DNA of 37,289 bases from Robiginitomaculum sp. (GTDB lineage Bacteria; Pseudomonadota; Alphaproteobacteria; Caulobacterales; Maricaulaceae): positions 1-37,289 of the forward strand of contig JAESTZ010000069.1 of NCBI GenBank assembly GCA_016763315.1, given 5' to 3'. The translations under genes and the position numbers were made by a program. The notes under the pieces are model-generated. The model did no database searches and had not been told where the DNA came from. It saw nothing but the letters and a program-made list of their open reading frames with translations. Shown in pieces: positions 24,587-34,899 of the stretch; position 1 is the first letter of the stretch, and every line of letters starts with the position of its first letter.

Positions 24587-26251
24587 GTGCACATTCCTTT
24601 TGCGTTTTAATACACTGGTAGTTGGATCGGCTTTGGCGCCGGGGCCGGGATCATCTGGCTGTCTTGGCATATCATCCATAACCGTTTTTGCTTTGGGTTT
24701 TTTATTTGCCCCAGTCTTTGTCCCAGTCTTTGTCCCGGTCTTTGTTTCAGGTTTTTGTTGCGATTTTTTTGTTGACGATTTCTTAGGTGTTTTCTTTTTT
24801 GGTTTTGTTGTTTTTATCGCCGGTATTTCCGGTATTTCAATTGGATCTTCTTCGGCCAACTCTATTTCAGCAATCGGCTCGTTTTCTTGCGACTGATCAC
24901 TTTCGATCAATAGGAAATGCTCTTCACCACGACTTATTCGCTCGAATCTTTCATGACGAGGATGAATAAGTTCACCGGCATCACCAAAGCTATACACTAG
25001 TCTTGCCCAATCTTCGGCGCGATATCCAAAAGCAGGGCCGTCGGGATCAAGGTCTGACCAGTCGGCTTCATCAGCGGCGGTTAATGATTTTCGCAGCCAT
25101 TCATTGGCCAAGGAAGTATGGTTTTGTGCGCGCTCCAGCCTAGCCATCAAACCGCATAGGCGTGATGATGGCGGGATCTCTGCGGCAATTAAAACTTCTA
25201 ATATTTCCCGCGCTTCATTGTTTTCGTCTATTAGTAATGCTGTCTCGGCCAAGAGAATTTTGCTTTCACGATGATCGATATTTATTTGCGCTAAACCTTT
25301 CATTCTTTTGGCACGTGCAGCATCGCTTTCATCTTCTTTTAGGTCACCATAAGCCAAAGACAATGCCGGGTGCGGTGCATTAGCCCAAGCATCTTCAAGC
25401 AGGCCTGCGGCTCGCCAGTTCTTGCCAGCCAATACCAAAAGTCTTGAGGCCAGAGCTGCGCCAGGGGCAAACCCGGGTGCGGCTGAGACTGCTTTTTCGG
25501 CCAATTTACGTGCCCCTTCCATGTCGCCATCAATTTCAAGGCTTGAACTTTGCGCAGCCAATAAAACGGCTCTGCGTCGGGAAGCCGATAACTTACTAAG
25601 GTGGCCTTTGTTTTGACCGCGACTTAATATTTCTCTGGCATCAACCCAGTTGCGAGCTGAAATTAGAGCATCAAACAGGGTTTCAAAAGCCCACTTTGCC
25701 GCAGGGTCAGCGGCAAAAGCTTGTTTGGCATGAACAATAGCACCTTCATGATCATGACGTTGCAAAGCGGTTTCGGTTAAACCTCGTAATGCTGCCAAAC
25801 GGGTGCGCTTGTCTTCCAACAGGGTTTCGAAATGTCGCTCGGCACCGATAACATCGCCATCTGCCTGCGCTGATCGGGCGGCAATTAGGCCTGACAGAGC
25901 CGGACGATCCATCAATAGCTTGACTTTCTCGGCAAATTGACGGGCGGCCTTTGTGTCGCCGGAGGCTGAGGAAATTAGGGCTTTTTCTAATGCGTCATAA
26001 CCGCGTTCGCGTCTTGATAGGGTTTGTAGTTTTTTTAGTCTTTTAGGTAATGTCACCACCCAGACAACAGCGCTCCAGACAACAAACATAAATAAAGTAA
26101 GCAGTAATAGAGCCGCCATACCAACCGGCAGGGATAAGGATATTTCACGATCAAATGCATGAATAACTACTAAGCCTGTCTGACTGGCCAACCACCAGCC
26201 AGCGGCGGCAATCAATAGAACCGCAAGAACGGTTATAATCAATCTGATCAT
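24584..26251 (-). CDS. hemY: HemY-N/TPR membrane protein
   Basis: A 555-residue inner-membrane protein with a HemY N-terminal domain (PF07219): two helices at about 3-23 and 43-66, then RRERGYDALEKALISSASGD and TPR-like helical repeats through about 440. The name HemY here refers to the TPR protein encoded downstream of hemC/hemD, not to protoporphyrinogen oxidase. The C-terminus (about 470-555) is a Lys/Thr/Pro-rich disordered tail containing ETKT-GTKT-GTKT repeats, ending in a basic RKRNVH. Its start overlaps the mic60 stop as ATGA. By family knowledge it is linked to tetrapyrrole synthesis or membrane organisation; the biochemical function is not settled. Confidence 0.82.
   Translation of the reverse strand: MIRLIITVLAVLLIAAAGWWLASQTGLVVIHAFDREISLSLPVGMAALLLLTLFMFVVWSAVVWVVTLPKRLKKLQTLSRRERGYDALEKALISSASGDTKAARQFAEKVKLLMDRPALSGLIAARSAQADGDVIGAERHFETLLEDKRTRLAALRGLTETALQRHDHEGAIVHAKQAFAADPAAKWAFETLFDALISARNWVDAREILSRGQNKGHLSKLSASRRRAVLLAAQSSSLEIDGDMEGARKLAEKAVSAAPGFAPGAALASRLLVLAGKNWRAAGLLEDAWANAPHPALSLAYGDLKEDESDAARAKRMKGLAQINIDHRESKILLAETALLIDENNEAREILEVLIAAEIPPSSRLCGLMARLERAQNHTSLANEWLRKSLTAADEADWSDLDPDGPAFGYRAEDWARLVYSFGDAGELIHPRHERFERISRGEEHFLLIESDQSQENEPIAEIELAEEDPIEIPEIPAIKTTKPKKKTPKKSSTKKSQQKPETKTGTKTGTKTGANKKPKAKTVMDDMPRQPDDPGPGAKADPTTSVLKRKRNVH
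24711..24746. repeat. Three tandem 12-base units inside hemY
   Basis: CCAGTCTTTGTC occurs twice in a row (24711-24722, 24723-24734) and is followed by CCGGTCTTTGTT (24735-24746). The repeat is in frame and encodes the repeated GTKT/ETKT unit of the C-terminal tail, so unit number can change without a frameshift. Confidence 0.75.
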
Positions 26252-27453
26252 TTTTCACTCTCCGTTGCTTGCTGGTTCAACAAGGCGTTAACAACTTGTT
26301 CGAGCTTTTGTCGCTTCATAGCTTGTTGTAGCCAGTTTTCACTGGCCTTGGCCGCTGCGCCGGCTAAGGATTGCATTTGCAATATTGCTGCATCCAGATC
26401 ATCATTATCCAACGCGTTTTGTACTTGGTCGAGAGTGATTTCCAACAGGCTACCTTTGCCATCGGTTCTGCGAACCACAACCAATCCACGTAAAGAGGCT
26501 GCAGCCTTGGCACCAAGACCGGCATCATCAGCCGGTTGTGCAACTTGCAGCAAAATTTCAGGTATCAGGGTTTGAAACTGCTCTGCTAATTGTAACCTAG
26601 TTGGTGCGCCAGTAGCGGCAATAGCGGATAATTGTTGTAATTGAGAATTACCAGCGTATTGCAAGTCCATGGCCGCGTATTGCACCGGAAACGGCTCGGA
26701 GCCTTGAACTGCCAGTTTTAAGTCAGCCAATACCAGTTTTTTAGCTGCGCTTTGATCATTATTTATTATGCCGGTTTCAAGACTGTCTAACCGGTTAAGG
26801 ATTTCGTCTAAATTTACTGCCTTGGCTGGCATTGTTTTTTGCTGTTCCAATGTTTGCAGTCTATCCAAAATATCAGTCGTATCTGTCACGTTTTCCTGTT
26901 TATTTTCCAACTGGCTCAATCTTTGCTCAAATGGTTGCAGTAAGGGCGCCAGATCAATTTCTTCTGCACTGCTTGCAATAGCTAAGGGGCGGTTTTCAAG
27001 TTGCTGTAGCCGAGATAAAATATCATCAACTTGTTCAGTTGTAATTTCGACCTCCCTCGGCTCGGCTTGGCTTGATTGTAATGAAACGAGTTGTTCGGTG
27101 AGTTCTGTTACTTGCGTTTGCAAACTTTCTGCACTGGATTTGTTCTGTGCCAAAGCGGTTTCAGCTAGTTGCAGGTTTTGGGATATTTCTTCAGTTCGCT
27201 TTGTCAGCATATCGACTTTGCCGGCAAGCTGTTGTTCGTTTATCTGGCTTGTTGGTGCGTTAAATATCTTGCCACCAATAATTCCAAGTAAGCCACCAGC
27301 AAAGATAGCCACAATAAACAAACCCCAAACTAATGGCCATGCAGGGCGTTGGCGCGGTTGTTTTGGCTCACTACGGCTTTCTTCTACCGGCTCGAACTCT
27401 GCATCAATCACATCTTCTGGTGGAGTTGGAGTTTTTGATTGTTTTTTGGTCAT
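26248..27453 (-). CDS. mic60: Bacterial mitofilin (Mic60) family protein
   Basis: A protein of about 401 residues with the layout of alphaproteobacterial mitofilin (COG4223): a charged cytoplasmic N-terminus, one membrane helix (LVWGLFIVAIFAGGLLGIIG), a long periplasmic coiled coil of about 200 residues, and the conserved C-terminal mitofilin signature (VLADLKLAVQGSEPFPVQYA, then LRGLVVVRR and an Ala-rich helical end). Mitochondrial Mic60 shapes crista junctions; bacterial relatives bend membranes and contact outer-membrane proteins. I chose ATG 27453 because the family begins with a short charged segment and ATGGAAAAC lies just upstream; the frame is open to 27513. It is divergent from tsaD; hemC and hemD, which usually precede it, are not here. 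Confidence 0.85.
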   Translation of the reverse strand: MTKKQSKTPTPPEDVIDAEFEPVEESRSEPKQPRQRPAWPLVWGLFIVAIFAGGLLGIIGGKIFNAPTSQINEQQLAGKVDMLTKRTEEISQNLQLAETALAQNKSSAESLQTQVTELTEQLVSLQSSQAEPREVEITTEQVDDILSRLQQLENRPLAIASSAEEIDLAPLLQPFEQRLSQLENKQENVTDTTDILDRLQTLEQQKTMPAKAVNLDEILNRLDSLETGIINNDQSAAKKLVLADLKLAVQGSEPFPVQYAAMDLQYAGNSQLQQLSAIAATGAPTRLQLAEQFQTLIPEILLQVAQPADDAGLGAKAAASLRGLVVVRRTDGKGSLLEITLDQVQNALDNDDLDAAILQMQSLAGAAAKASENWLQQAMKRQKLEQVVNALLNQQATESEK

Positions 27454-27578
27454 TGTTTTCCATTGTAAATAAGGTGTTGCGCTAAACTTAACCAAACGGG
27501 CAAGCATAAGCAAAGCAAAACTTGCTTAGCATAGCTGCATAATGGTATCGAATGTTTATGCAGATGAAAGAATGTAAA

Positions 27579-28679
27579 ATGCCGAACAATACCGGATCTG
27601 TTACCGTTTTAGGGCTTGAAAGCTCTTGTGATGAAACGGCAGCGGCGATTGTGCGCTTGCATGATAATGGACAGGTTGAAATATTGTCCGATTGTATATT
27701 CTCTCAAGTAGAACAGCATGAGCCATTTGGTGGTGTGGTGCCGGAAATAGCCGCCAGGGCTCATGCTGACATTATGGATAAGCTTGTCTTGCGCGCCTTA
27801 AACAAGGCAAATTTGGGTTTAAGCGATCTTGATGGAGTTGCTGCAACCAGCGGGCCGGGTTTAATCGGCGGTGTATTAGTTGGAATGATGACCGCAAAGG
27901 CACTAGCAATTGGCGCCGACATGCCGTTTTTGGGGATTAACCACCTTGAGGGTCACGCGCTTAGCCCACGATTGGCGTCGCCATTGGACTTTCCGTATTT
28001 ATTATTGCTGGTTTCTGGCGGGCATACACAGTTATTGGCGATTGAGGCCTTGGGTAAATATCATCGTTATGGATCAACTATTGATGATGCGGTTGGTGAG
28101 GCCTTTGATAAAACTGCCAAAATTATGGGGCTTGGTTTCCCGGGTGGGCCAGCAGTAGAGAAAATTGCCAGAACCGGTGATGCAAGCCGTTTTGATCTAC
28201 CTAGGCCATTGCAAAAACGAAAGGGATGTGATTTTTCATTTGCCGGTCTTAAAAGCGCGGTGCAGCGACACTGGCAAAATGTGTGTGACCCATGCGAACA
28301 GGCGAAAGCAGACCTTGCGGCCAGTTTCCAGCGAGCAGCTAGTGAGACATTATCAAGACAAACCGCCAAGGCGCTGGTGCGTTTTGCTACTGAGTTCACA
28401 AAAACTAATTTGGTGGTGGCTGGCGGAGTGGCAGCCAACCAGACCATACGCGATGACTTGCAAAATCTTGCGAAGGATCATGGCTTTGGTTTTATTGCGC
28501 CACCTTTGCGGTTTTGTACCGACAATGGCGCAATGATAGCTTTGGCCGGAGCAGAACATTTAGCTATTGGTCGATCAAGCCCGCTTGATCTTGCGGCGCG
28601 TCCGAGGTGGCCGCTTGACGAGAGCGCGGCATTAAATAATCCGGCATCAGGTTCGGGAAAGAAAGGGCCAAAATCATGA
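27579..28679 (+). CDS. tsaD: tRNA N6-threonylcarbamoyladenosine synthase subunit TsaD
   Basis: A 366-residue Kae1/TsaD/Gcp protein that transfers the threonylcarbamoyl group to A37 of tRNAs reading ANN codons. Characteristic parts are [16 protein letters not shown] at the start, [11 protein letters not shown], the metal-binding histidines of [13 protein letters not shown], the nucleotide loop [11 protein letters not shown], and [15 protein letters not shown] near the end. I chose ATG 27579, which gives the family-typical short start and has GAAAG eight bases upstream; in-frame ATGs at 27552, 27558 and 27564 would add up to nine residues. gpsA overlaps its end by four bases (ATGA). It partners functionally with MtaB encoded at 35977. 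Confidence 0.92.
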   Translation: MPNNTGSVTVLGLESSCDETAAAIVRLHDNGQVEILSDCIFSQVEQHEPFGGVVPEIAARAHADIMDKLVLRALNKANLGLSDLDGVAATSGPGLIGGVLVGMMTAKALAIGADMPFLGINHLEGHALSPRLASPLDFPYLLLLVSGGHTQLLAIEALGKYHRYGSTIDDAVGEAFDKTAKIMGLGFPGGPAVEKIARTGDASRFDLPRPLQKRKGCDFSFAGLKSAVQRHWQNVCDPCEQAKADLAASFQRAASETLSRQTAKALVRFATEFTKTNLVVAGGVAANQTIRDDLQNLAKDHGFGFIAPPLRFCTDNGAMIALAGAEHLAIGRSSPLDLAARPRWPLDESAALNNPASGSGKKGPKS

Positions 28680-29671
28680 ATGAATTTTCAACTATCGGAA
28701 TTCTTGGCGGTGGAGCGTGGGGCACTGCAATGGCACAAACTTGCGCTAGAGCCGGGCGGGACGTTACAATTTGGGTGCTGGAAGAAGAAGTAAGAGACAG
28801 CATTAACCAAGCTCATGAAAACAATATGTATTTGCCGGGGTTTGCGCTTGAGAAAAATATTATTGCGACTAATGACCCTGCCGATGCAATGGCTTGTGAT
28901 GCGGTGTTATCAGTGGTTCCGGCGCAATTCACCCGTAAGGTTTTTGAAGGTTTGCAATCAAATTCTGTTGAGGGAAAACCGATACTGTTGTGTTCCAAGG
29001 GTATCGAGCAAAATAGCGGTAAACTGATGACGCAGGTTTTGGCCGAAACCTTGCCCGGTGCAGTTCCTGCGGTTTTGTCGGGCCCAAGCTTTGCTGTTGA
29101 TGTGGCGGCGGGATTACCTGCGGCGGTGACATTGGCCTGTAAAGACGGTGTATTGGGACGTAAATTGATGGCAGCCATCGGTACGCCATCTTTTCGACCT
29201 TATTTGGCCAGTGACCTTATCGGCGCCGAAGTTGGCGGAGCAGTGAAAAACGTATTGGCGATTGCTTGCGGCATTGTATTGGGCAAGCAACTTGGTCAAA
29301 GCGCGCACGCAGCATTGATAACCCGTGGCTTTGCCGAAATGGTAAGGCTGGGCTTGGCTTTGGGCGCAAACCCCGAAACATTGCGCGGCCTGTGTGGGCT
29401 TGGTGATCTGGTATTGACCTGCTCATCGGCAACTTCGCGCAACATGTCGTGCGGATTGGCATTGGGAGAGGGCAAACCATTGGCAGAAATTTTATCTGGA
29501 AGATTAGCTGTTACCGAGGGTGTGGCCAGTGCGCCAGCCATGGTCAAATTGGCCAAACAGCTAGACGTTGAAATGCCGATCACCGAAGCAGTAGCGGCAA
29601 TCATTGCCGGCAAATTGGACGTGGATCGGGCGATATCCGAGCTATTATCACGTCCATTACGGGCGGAATGA
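28676..29671 (+). CDS. gpsA: Glycerol-3-phosphate dehydrogenase [NAD(P)+]
   Basis: A 331-residue GpsA, which reduces dihydroxyacetone phosphate to sn-glycerol 3-phosphate for phospholipid synthesis. The Rossmann motif [11 protein letters not shown] is at 11-21, the family loops [20 protein letters not shown] and [18 protein letters not shown] (containing the catalytic lysine) follow, and [19 protein letters not shown] is a C-terminal signature. Length is normal. Its start overlaps the tsaD stop as ATGA, a conserved pairing in alphaproteobacteria. Confidence 0.94.
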   Translation: MNEFSTIGILGGGAWGTAMAQTCARAGRDVTIWVLEEEVRDSINQAHENNMYLPGFALEKNIIATNDPADAMACDAVLSVVPAQFTRKVFEGLQSNSVEGKPILLCSKGIEQNSGKLMTQVLAETLPGAVPAVLSGPSFAVDVAAGLPAAVTLACKDGVLGRKLMAAIGTPSFRPYLASDLIGAEVGGAVKNVLAIACGIVLGKQLGQSAHAALITRGFAEMVRLGLALGANPETLRGLCGLGDLVLTCSSATSRNMSCGLALGEGKPLAEILSGRLAVTEGVASAPAMVKLAKQLDVEMPITEAVAAIIAGKLDVDRAISELLSRPLRAE

Positions 29672-29710
29672 TAGTGTTTAATGTAAATCAAATTGGCATG
29701 AGGCGGCATT

Positions 29711-30157
29711 ATGAGTGAAGCGGGCAACAAACGTAGATATGGATTTTTCTTCAAAGAAAAAGCCGTGCGGCAGGCAAGAAATTATGCTGATCTGCCATTT
29801 TATAAGAAATCAAAGAATTATCTAACAACTTTCTTTGTTGTTATTTCAGTTTCTGGGTTGTTTTTCGTTTCAATAGAAATGGTTCCAGGGGAGTTTCCTA
29901 CAATTGAAGTTATAGGAGCTATTATTGACTTAATTCTTGCAGGCTTTGTGTTTTTTAACCGCCGCTGGGCTATCATCCTGATCGGAGTGGTTTTCTCAGT
30001 TGCTCAAGTGACGATTGTGGTAGTCGCGCCTGAAACTATGGCGTTTTCGGTAGTGTTTTTGCTGATAGTTACCAGAATGTGTTACACTTCTTTTTTAGTG
30101 GCTTCAGAATTAAAACGATTGAAAAAAGAAGAAAAAATTGCTGATATTTTTTCTTGA
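29711..30157 (+). CDS. Small multi-helix membrane protein, unknown
   Basis: I do not recognise this 148-residue protein. It has a basic N-terminal segment with aromatic residues (RRYGFFFKEKAVRQARNYAD), four predicted membrane helices at about 38-55, 64-83, 85-104 and 108-128, and a basic/acidic C-terminal tail (ELKRLKKEEKIADIFS). AGGCGG at 29701-29706 sits four bases before the ATG. It follows gpsA by 39 bases and is convergent with the TerB-like gene. No motif pointing to transport or catalysis is visible. Confidence 0.6.
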   Translation: MSEAGNKRRYGFFFKEKAVRQARNYADLPFYKKSKNYLTTFFVVISVSGLFFVSIEMVPGEFPTIEVIGAIIDLILAGFVFFNRRWAIILIGVVFSVAQVTIVVVAPETMAFSVVFLLIVTRMCYTSFLVASELKRLKKEEKIADIFS

Positions 30158-30166
30158 TTGATATTT

Positions 30167-30691
30167 TTATATCCCCACCTGTTTGGCGAATTTGTTGAGA
30201 ATTTGCTTTTGTGCCGATGTTGGTTTGCCGACAATATGAGCAACTTGCATCAGCATATCTTCTAACTCGATCAGTTCCTTATTTGATACATGTTGAAGTA
30301 GGAATTTGCTCATTTTTTCTATTGCACTATCGGCATCGGGCAAGTCTTTTGATAGCCATGAGACATGGGTTAACAGCTCTTCGGCATTAGTCGTCGGCAA
30401 TTCAAATCGACCGGTGATCTGGTTTATGATCGTATCTTTTTGGCTCTTGGTTACTTGGCCGCCGGCTCTGGCCACTGATAACATTAACAGGGCTGCTGCC
30501 TCTCTGGGGTCAGTGATCAGTTGTATTCCGTCTTTGCCGGTTTGAGAGCGAAATTTCATTTTGCGAGGTAAGTTTGCTACCTCTTTGGCCACACCATGAA
30601 TTTCTTTGGCCGCTTGAATACCCAGTGATACTTTCCACATCAAAGCGGCAATTCCGCCAATGATTGTCAATAAGCCGATCAACATCGCCAT
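30167..30691 (-). CDS. TerB-like protein with N-terminal membrane helix
   Basis: A 174-residue protein. An N-terminal hydrophobic helix ([19 protein letters not shown]) is followed by a short basic linker and an all-helical domain from about 58 to the end. The segments [32 protein letters not shown] and [19 protein letters not shown] resemble the TerB/DjlA-N helical fold, in which two repeats carry acidic metal-binding loops; those loops look only partly conserved here. Function is unknown. It is divergent from acs by 102 bases and ends 9 bases from the convergent membrane-protein gene. Confidence 0.5.
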   Translation of the reverse strand: MAMLIGLLTIIGGIAALMWKVSLGIQAAKEIHGVAKEVANLPRKMKFRSQTGKDGIQLITDPREAAALLMLSVARAGGQVTKSQKDTIINQITGRFELPTTNAEELLTHVSWLSKDLPDADSAIEKMSKFLLQHVSNKELIELEDMLMQVAHIVGKPTSAQKQILNKFAKQVGI

Positions 30692-30793
30692 TTATTTTCT
30701 CCAATAATTGCCTGTGACTATAACGGGGCTTGCATCTGCGGGCAAAGAAAATCATGTTATGTAAAACTCAAAATAATTGGGAGTCGCAATATC

Positions 30794-32731
30794 ATGGCCA
30801 AAGAAGTTTATCCTGTCTCTGATGCGTGGGCACAAGAAGCACATATTGATCTGGCAAAATACGAGAGCATGTATGCGGACAGCATTGCTGATCCGACAAA
30901 GTTTTGGGGTGAAGCCGGCAAACGGCTGGATTGGATCACGCCATACACCAAGGTTAAAGACTGTTCTTGGGGCAAAGAGGATCTGCATGTTCGTTGGTAT
31001 GAAGACGGACGGCTAAACGTCAGCTATAATTGTATTGACCGGCATTTGTTAGATAATGCCGATAAAGTCGCCATCATTTGGGAGGGCGATGACCCGACAC
31101 AATCCAAAAACATTACCTACCGGCAATTACATGAAGAGGTTTGCCGGTTTGCCAATGTGCTAAAATTACGTGGCGTTAAAAAAGGCGATCGGGTAACGCT
31201 TTATATGCCAATGGTGGTTGAGGCAGCTTACGCAATGTTGGCTTGCGCCCGTATTGGCGCGGTGCATTCGGTGGTGTTTGGCGGATTTTCACCCGAAGCA
31301 TTGGCTGGCCGGATCACTGATTGCAAGTCCACCTGTGTTATTACTGCTGATGAGGGAGTGCGCGGCGGCAAAACCATTCCTCTAAAGGCCAATGTTGATA
31401 AAGCATTACAAAAATGTCCCGATGTCAGCACAGTTTTGGTGGTAACTCGTACTGGCGCAGATGTTACCATGCAAATGGATCGTGACTTTGTTTATGAGAC
31501 ATTACGTGATGAAGTGTCTGATGATTGTCCGCCAGAAATTATGAACGCCGAAGATCCGTTGTTTATTCTTTATACTTCTGGCTCGACCGGTAAGCCAAAA
31601 GGCGTATTGCACACTTCTGGTGGTTATCTGGTCTATGCGGCGATCACCCATCAATATGTGTTTGATTATAAACCTGATGATATTTACTGGTGTACTGCCG
31701 ATGTTGGTTGGGTCACGGGGCACAGTTATATTGTCTATGGCCCATTGGCCAATGGTGCCACCACTTTGATGTTTGAAGGGGTGCCGAATTATCCTGATGC
31801 CAGCAGATTTTGGCAAGTTTGCGACAAACATAAGGTCAGTATTTTTTATACTGCACCAACGGCATTGCGGGCGTTGATGGGAGCAGGAGACGATTTTGTC
31901 ACCAAAACCGATCGTTTGTCTTTGCGGTTGTTGGGGTCAGTTGGCGAGCCGATCAACCCGGAGGCTTGGGCTTGGTATTATAATGTAGTTGGTGAGAAAA
32001 AATGCCCGATTGTTGATACTTGGTGGCAGACCGAAACCGGCGGTATCATGATCTCGCCTTTGCCGGGGGCGACTGACCTAAAACCCGGATCAGCAAGCAA
32101 GCCGTTTTTTGGTATAGATCCAATGTTGGTTGATGCCGATGGCAAGGAATTGTTTGGGGAAGCTTCGGGTAATTTATGTATTCGCTCTTCTTGGCCCGGG
32201 CAGATGCGCAGTGTGTTTGGTGATCATCAGCGGTTCTTTGAGACTTATTTTGCTACATATACCAACTTGTACTTTACCGGTGATGGCTGTCGGCGTGATA
32301 GCGATGGTTATTACTGGATTACCGGTCGGGTTGATGATGTGCTCAACGTTTCTGGCCATAGAATGGGTACTGCCGAGGTTGAAAGCGCACTTGTCTCACA
32401 CCCAAGCGTTTCCGAGGCGGCAGTAGTTGGCTACCCGCATGACATAAAGGGGCAGGGGATTTACGCTTACGTCAGTTTGATGGCTGGCATGCAAGCCGAT
32501 GATGAATTGACCAAAGAGCTAAGATTGCATGTGCGTCAAGAAATTGGCCCGATTGCCAGTCCGGATTTGATCCAGATTGCCCCCGGCCTGCCAAAAACCA
32601 GATCGGGTAAAATCATGCGCCGGATTTTGCGTAAAATCGCCGAAAATGATTTCGAAAATCTTGGTGATATTTCTACTTTGGCCGATCCATCGGTGGTTGC
32701 TGATTTGATCGATAGTAGAAAAAACCGTTAG
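30794..32731 (+). CDS. acs: Acetyl-coenzyme A synthetase
   Basis: A 645-residue AMP-forming acetyl-CoA synthetase, converting acetate, ATP and CoA to acetyl-CoA via acetyl-AMP. The N-terminal ACS region ([20 protein letters not shown]), the P-loop [11 protein letters not shown] at 260-270, [10 protein letters not shown] and [20 protein letters not shown] are all present. The C-terminal [11 protein letters not shown] contains Lys606, the lysine reversibly acetylated in Acs enzymes. Length is typical (E. coli 652). It has its own promoter region and no terminator that I can see; petABC starts 311 bases further on. Confidence 0.95.
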   Translation: MAKEVYPVSDAWAQEAHIDLAKYESMYADSIADPTKFWGEAGKRLDWITPYTKVKDCSWGKEDLHVRWYEDGRLNVSYNCIDRHLLDNADKVAIIWEGDDPTQSKNITYRQLHEEVCRFANVLKLRGVKKGDRVTLYMPMVVEAAYAMLACARIGAVHSVVFGGFSPEALAGRITDCKSTCVITADEGVRGGKTIPLKANVDKALQKCPDVSTVLVVTRTGADVTMQMDRDFVYETLRDEVSDDCPPEIMNAEDPLFILYTSGSTGKPKGVLHTSGGYLVYAAITHQYVFDYKPDDIYWCTADVGWVTGHSYIVYGPLANGATTLMFEGVPNYPDASRFWQVCDKHKVSIFYTAPTALRALMGAGDDFVTKTDRLSLRLLGSVGEPINPEAWAWYYNVVGEKKCPIVDTWWQTETGGIMISPLPGATDLKPGSASKPFFGIDPMLVDADGKELFGEASGNLCIRSSWPGQMRSVFGDHQRFFETYFATYTNLYFTGDGCRRDSDGYYWITGRVDDVLNVSGHRMGTAEVESALVSHPSVSEAAVVGYPHDIKGQGIYAYVSLMAGMQADDELTKELRLHVRQEIGPIASPDLIQIAPGLPKTRSGKIMRRILRKIAENDFENLGDISTLADPSVVADLIDSRKNR

Positions 32732-33042
32732 CTTAAAAGTTGTGATAATTTCCAGCTCCGGTCAGATGTTACCGCCTGTAAGTTGTTTGGGTCACCAATT
32801 ACAGTGAATCATTTGAAACAACCGGCAAAAAATCGCAAAATCAGGTGGTTTTTGGCTTGAATAATTTGCGCGGGCATTTTATCCCTTTGGTAGATAAGTC
32901 GGGGTGGGGGCTCTTTGCATGATTTGATTGCATGCGCTTCTGATGTATGCAGGTTCCTGTTCTGATTCTATTGCTGTAATAGGTATGCCAAACCTATTAC
33001 AAGAATGATTTGATCATTGGCACTTTGAAAGGCTAAATTGAC
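32732..33042. other. Gene-free leader between acs and petA
   Basis: No gene or tRNA is visible in these 311 bases. The last 70 bases hold two perfect inverted repeats directly upstream of petA, described as a separate feature. No convincing intrinsic terminator for acs is seen. Confidence 0.55.
32975..33018 (+). promoter_or_regulatory. Two inverted repeats upstream of petABC
   Basis: TGTAATAGGT (32975-32984) and ACCTATTACA (32992-33001) are perfect 10-base arms around a 7-base spacer. Immediately after, AATGAT (33004-33009) and ATCATT (33013-33018) form a second perfect inverted repeat around TTG. The second ends 24 bases before the petA GTG. They may be operators for a dimeric regulator or leader-RNA hairpins; there is no T-run, so a terminator is unlikely. 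Confidence 0.45.
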
Positions 33043-33609
33043 GTGGATGCAACAACTGACAAGGAAGAACCCACTCGTCGGGACTTCATACATATAGCCT
33101 CCGGCACTGCTGTTGTCGTTGGCACTGGATTCTTTGCTTGGCCACTGATTGATCAGATGAACCCGGCTGCTGATACTTTATCTTTGGCAACGATTGATTT
33201 TGACGTTTCCGACCTTGAAGAAGGTCAACAGGTAGTGGCGAAGTGGCAAGGTAAGCCGGTGTTTATCCGTTACCGCACCAAAGCCGAGATTGCCGAAGCC
33301 GACGCGGTTGATTTAGATGATCTTAAAGATCCGCAAACCGATAATGAGCGTCTTATTGCTGGCCCTGATGGTAAGTTGAAGCCGGAATATCTGGTAACTA
33401 TCGGTATTTGTACGCACCTTGGCTGTGTGCCGTTGTTTGACCCTAATGATGAAAAGGGCGGCGAGTATCGTGGCTGGTTCTGTCCGTGTCATGGCTCACA
33501 CTATGATAATTCTGGGCGGATCCGCAAAGGCCCCGCGCCAACTAATCTGGAAATTCCGCCGTATCGATATATGAGCGATACATTATTACAAATCGGAACG
33601 GAGGCTTAA
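33043..33609 (+). CDS. petA: Ubiquinol-cytochrome c reductase, Rieske iron-sulfur subunit
   Basis: A 188-residue Rieske protein of the cytochrome bc1 complex. The N-terminal [20 protein letters not shown] (11-30) is a twin-arginine-type signal anchor that stays as the membrane helix. The [2Fe-2S] ligands are Cys123 and His125 in CTHLGC and Cys147 and His150 in CPCHGS; Cys128 and Cys149 form the expected disulfide. The start is GTG with GAAAGG about ten bases upstream. The protein moves electrons from ubiquinol to cytochrome c1 at the periplasmic side. petB follows after two bases. Confidence 0.95.
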   Translation: MDATTDKEEPTRRDFIHIASGTAVVVGTGFFAWPLIDQMNPAADTLSLATIDFDVSDLEEGQQVVAKWQGKPVFIRYRTKAEIAEADAVDLDDLKDPQTDNERLIAGPDGKLKPEYLVTIGICTHLGCVPLFDPNDEKGGEYRGWFCPCHGSHYDNSGRIRKGPAPTNLEIPPYRYMSDTLLQIGTEA

Positions 33610-33611
33610 CC

Positions 33612-34898
33612 ATGAGTGGCCCATCAAGATATAACCCATCAACTGGAATTGAAAAATGGCTAGATGCTCGTTTGCCAATTATCCGGCTTGGTGTTGACAC
33701 CCTTATTTTCCCAAGCCCACGCAACCTAAATTATTGGTGGACTTTTGGCGCGATTTTGGCGGTGATGTTGGTTAGCCAACTGATCACCGGCATCATTCTG
33801 GCGATGCATTATGTTCCGCATCCTGAACATGCCTTTGATTCGATCCAGCACATTAACCGTAATGTGAATTTTGGTTGGTTGTTACAGCCAATGCACGCCG
33901 TTGGCGCATCAATGATGTTTTTGGCGGTTTACATTCACATGTTCCGTGGGATTTATTATGGCTCGGCCAAAAACCCGCGCGAGATGATCTGGATCGTTGG
34001 CATGGTAATATACCTGTTAATGATGGCCGCTGGCTTTATGGGCTATGTGCTTCCTTGGGGACAGATGTCTATTTGGGGTGCAATCGTTATTACCAATTTG
34101 TTTAGTGCAATTCCGCCAGAAGCCGCTGGTACCAGTGTTACTCAGTGGCTTTGGGGTGGTTTTGCCGTTGACGGCCCGACCTTGAACCGGTTTTTCTCAC
34201 TGCATTATCTCTTGCCTTTCCTTATTGTTGGTATGGTAATCTTGCATGTTTGGGCTTTGCATATTCCAAGCAATAACAACCCAACCGGTATTTCGATCAA
34301 GACCAAAGCCGATACCCTTGATTTTCACCCATATTACACAGTCAAAGACGCATTTGCGATTGTTGTGTTTTTGATGATCTTCTCATGGTTCTTGTTCTTT
34401 ATGCCGGACAGCATGGGTCACCCTGACAATTACATTCCGGCTAATCCGTTTTCTACCCCGCCGCATATTGTTCCTGAATGGTATTACTTGCCGTTCTATG
34501 CGATCTTGCGCGCTGTTCCCGATAAGTTGATGGGGGTAATAGCAATGTTTGGCGCGATCGGTGTGCTGTTTGCCTTACCATGGCTGGATACCTCAAAGGT
34601 TCGCTCTATGCGTTATCGTCCTTTGGCCAAGCAGTTCTTCTTCTTGTTTGTTCTGGTTTGCCTTGGTCTTGGTTGGTGTGGTGCCAAATTGCCATCTGAT
34701 CTGGTGTTTGCTACCGGCGTTGATGCTGATGGTCATGCCAAGGGTCTGACATTTGTTTGGTTCTCGCGGATTTTGACAGTTTACTATTTTGCATATTTCT
34801 TAGTCATCTTACCAATTCTTGGATTGGTCGAGAAACCCAAACCACGGCCAGCTAGTATCGAGGCTTCGGTCTTAGGCAATTCCAAAGGAGAAGCATAA
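33612..34898 (+). CDS. petB: Cytochrome b of the bc1 complex
   Basis: A 428-residue full-length cytochrome b with about eight membrane helices. The haem ligand pairs are His95 with His198 and His109 with His212, in [20 protein letters not shown] and [20 protein letters not shown]. The quinol-oxidation-site motif PEWY is at 288-291. N- and C-terminal domains are fused as in proteobacterial bc1, not split as in b6f. It lies between petA and petC with two-base and one-base gaps, one operon. Confidence 0.96.
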   Translation: MSGPSRYNPSTGIEKWLDARLPIIRLGVDTLIFPSPRNLNYWWTFGAILAVMLVSQLITGIILAMHYVPHPEHAFDSIQHINRNVNFGWLLQPMHAVGASMMFLAVYIHMFRGIYYGSAKNPREMIWIVGMVIYLLMMAAGFMGYVLPWGQMSIWGAIVITNLFSAIPPEAAGTSVTQWLWGGFAVDGPTLNRFFSLHYLLPFLIVGMVILHVWALHIPSNNNPTGISIKTKADTLDFHPYYTVKDAFAIVVFLMIFSWFLFFMPDSMGHPDNYIPANPFSTPPHIVPEWYYLPFYAILRAVPDKLMGVIAMFGAIGVLFALPWLDTSKVRSMRYRPLAKQFFFLFVLVCLGLGWCGAKLPSDLVFATGVDADGHAKGLTFVWFSRILTVYYFAYFLVILPILGLVEKPKPRPASIEASVLGNSKGEA

Positions 34899-34899
34899 T

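Noticed and set aside
24584-26251. Protoporphyrinogen oxidase (the other protein called HemY)
   Set aside because: There is no FAD-binding Rossmann motif; the protein is a two-helix TPR protein of the HemY-N family.
26768-27472. Plus-strand open frame of 234 codons antisense to mic60
   Set aside because: Ser/Cys-rich translation with no domain; it mirrors the Gln/Glu-rich coiled coil of mic60.
32732-33042. tRNA or small protein gene between acs and petA
   Set aside because: I could not fold a cloverleaf or find a T-loop GTTCRA in a proper place, and no frame with a start and ribosome-binding site is open.
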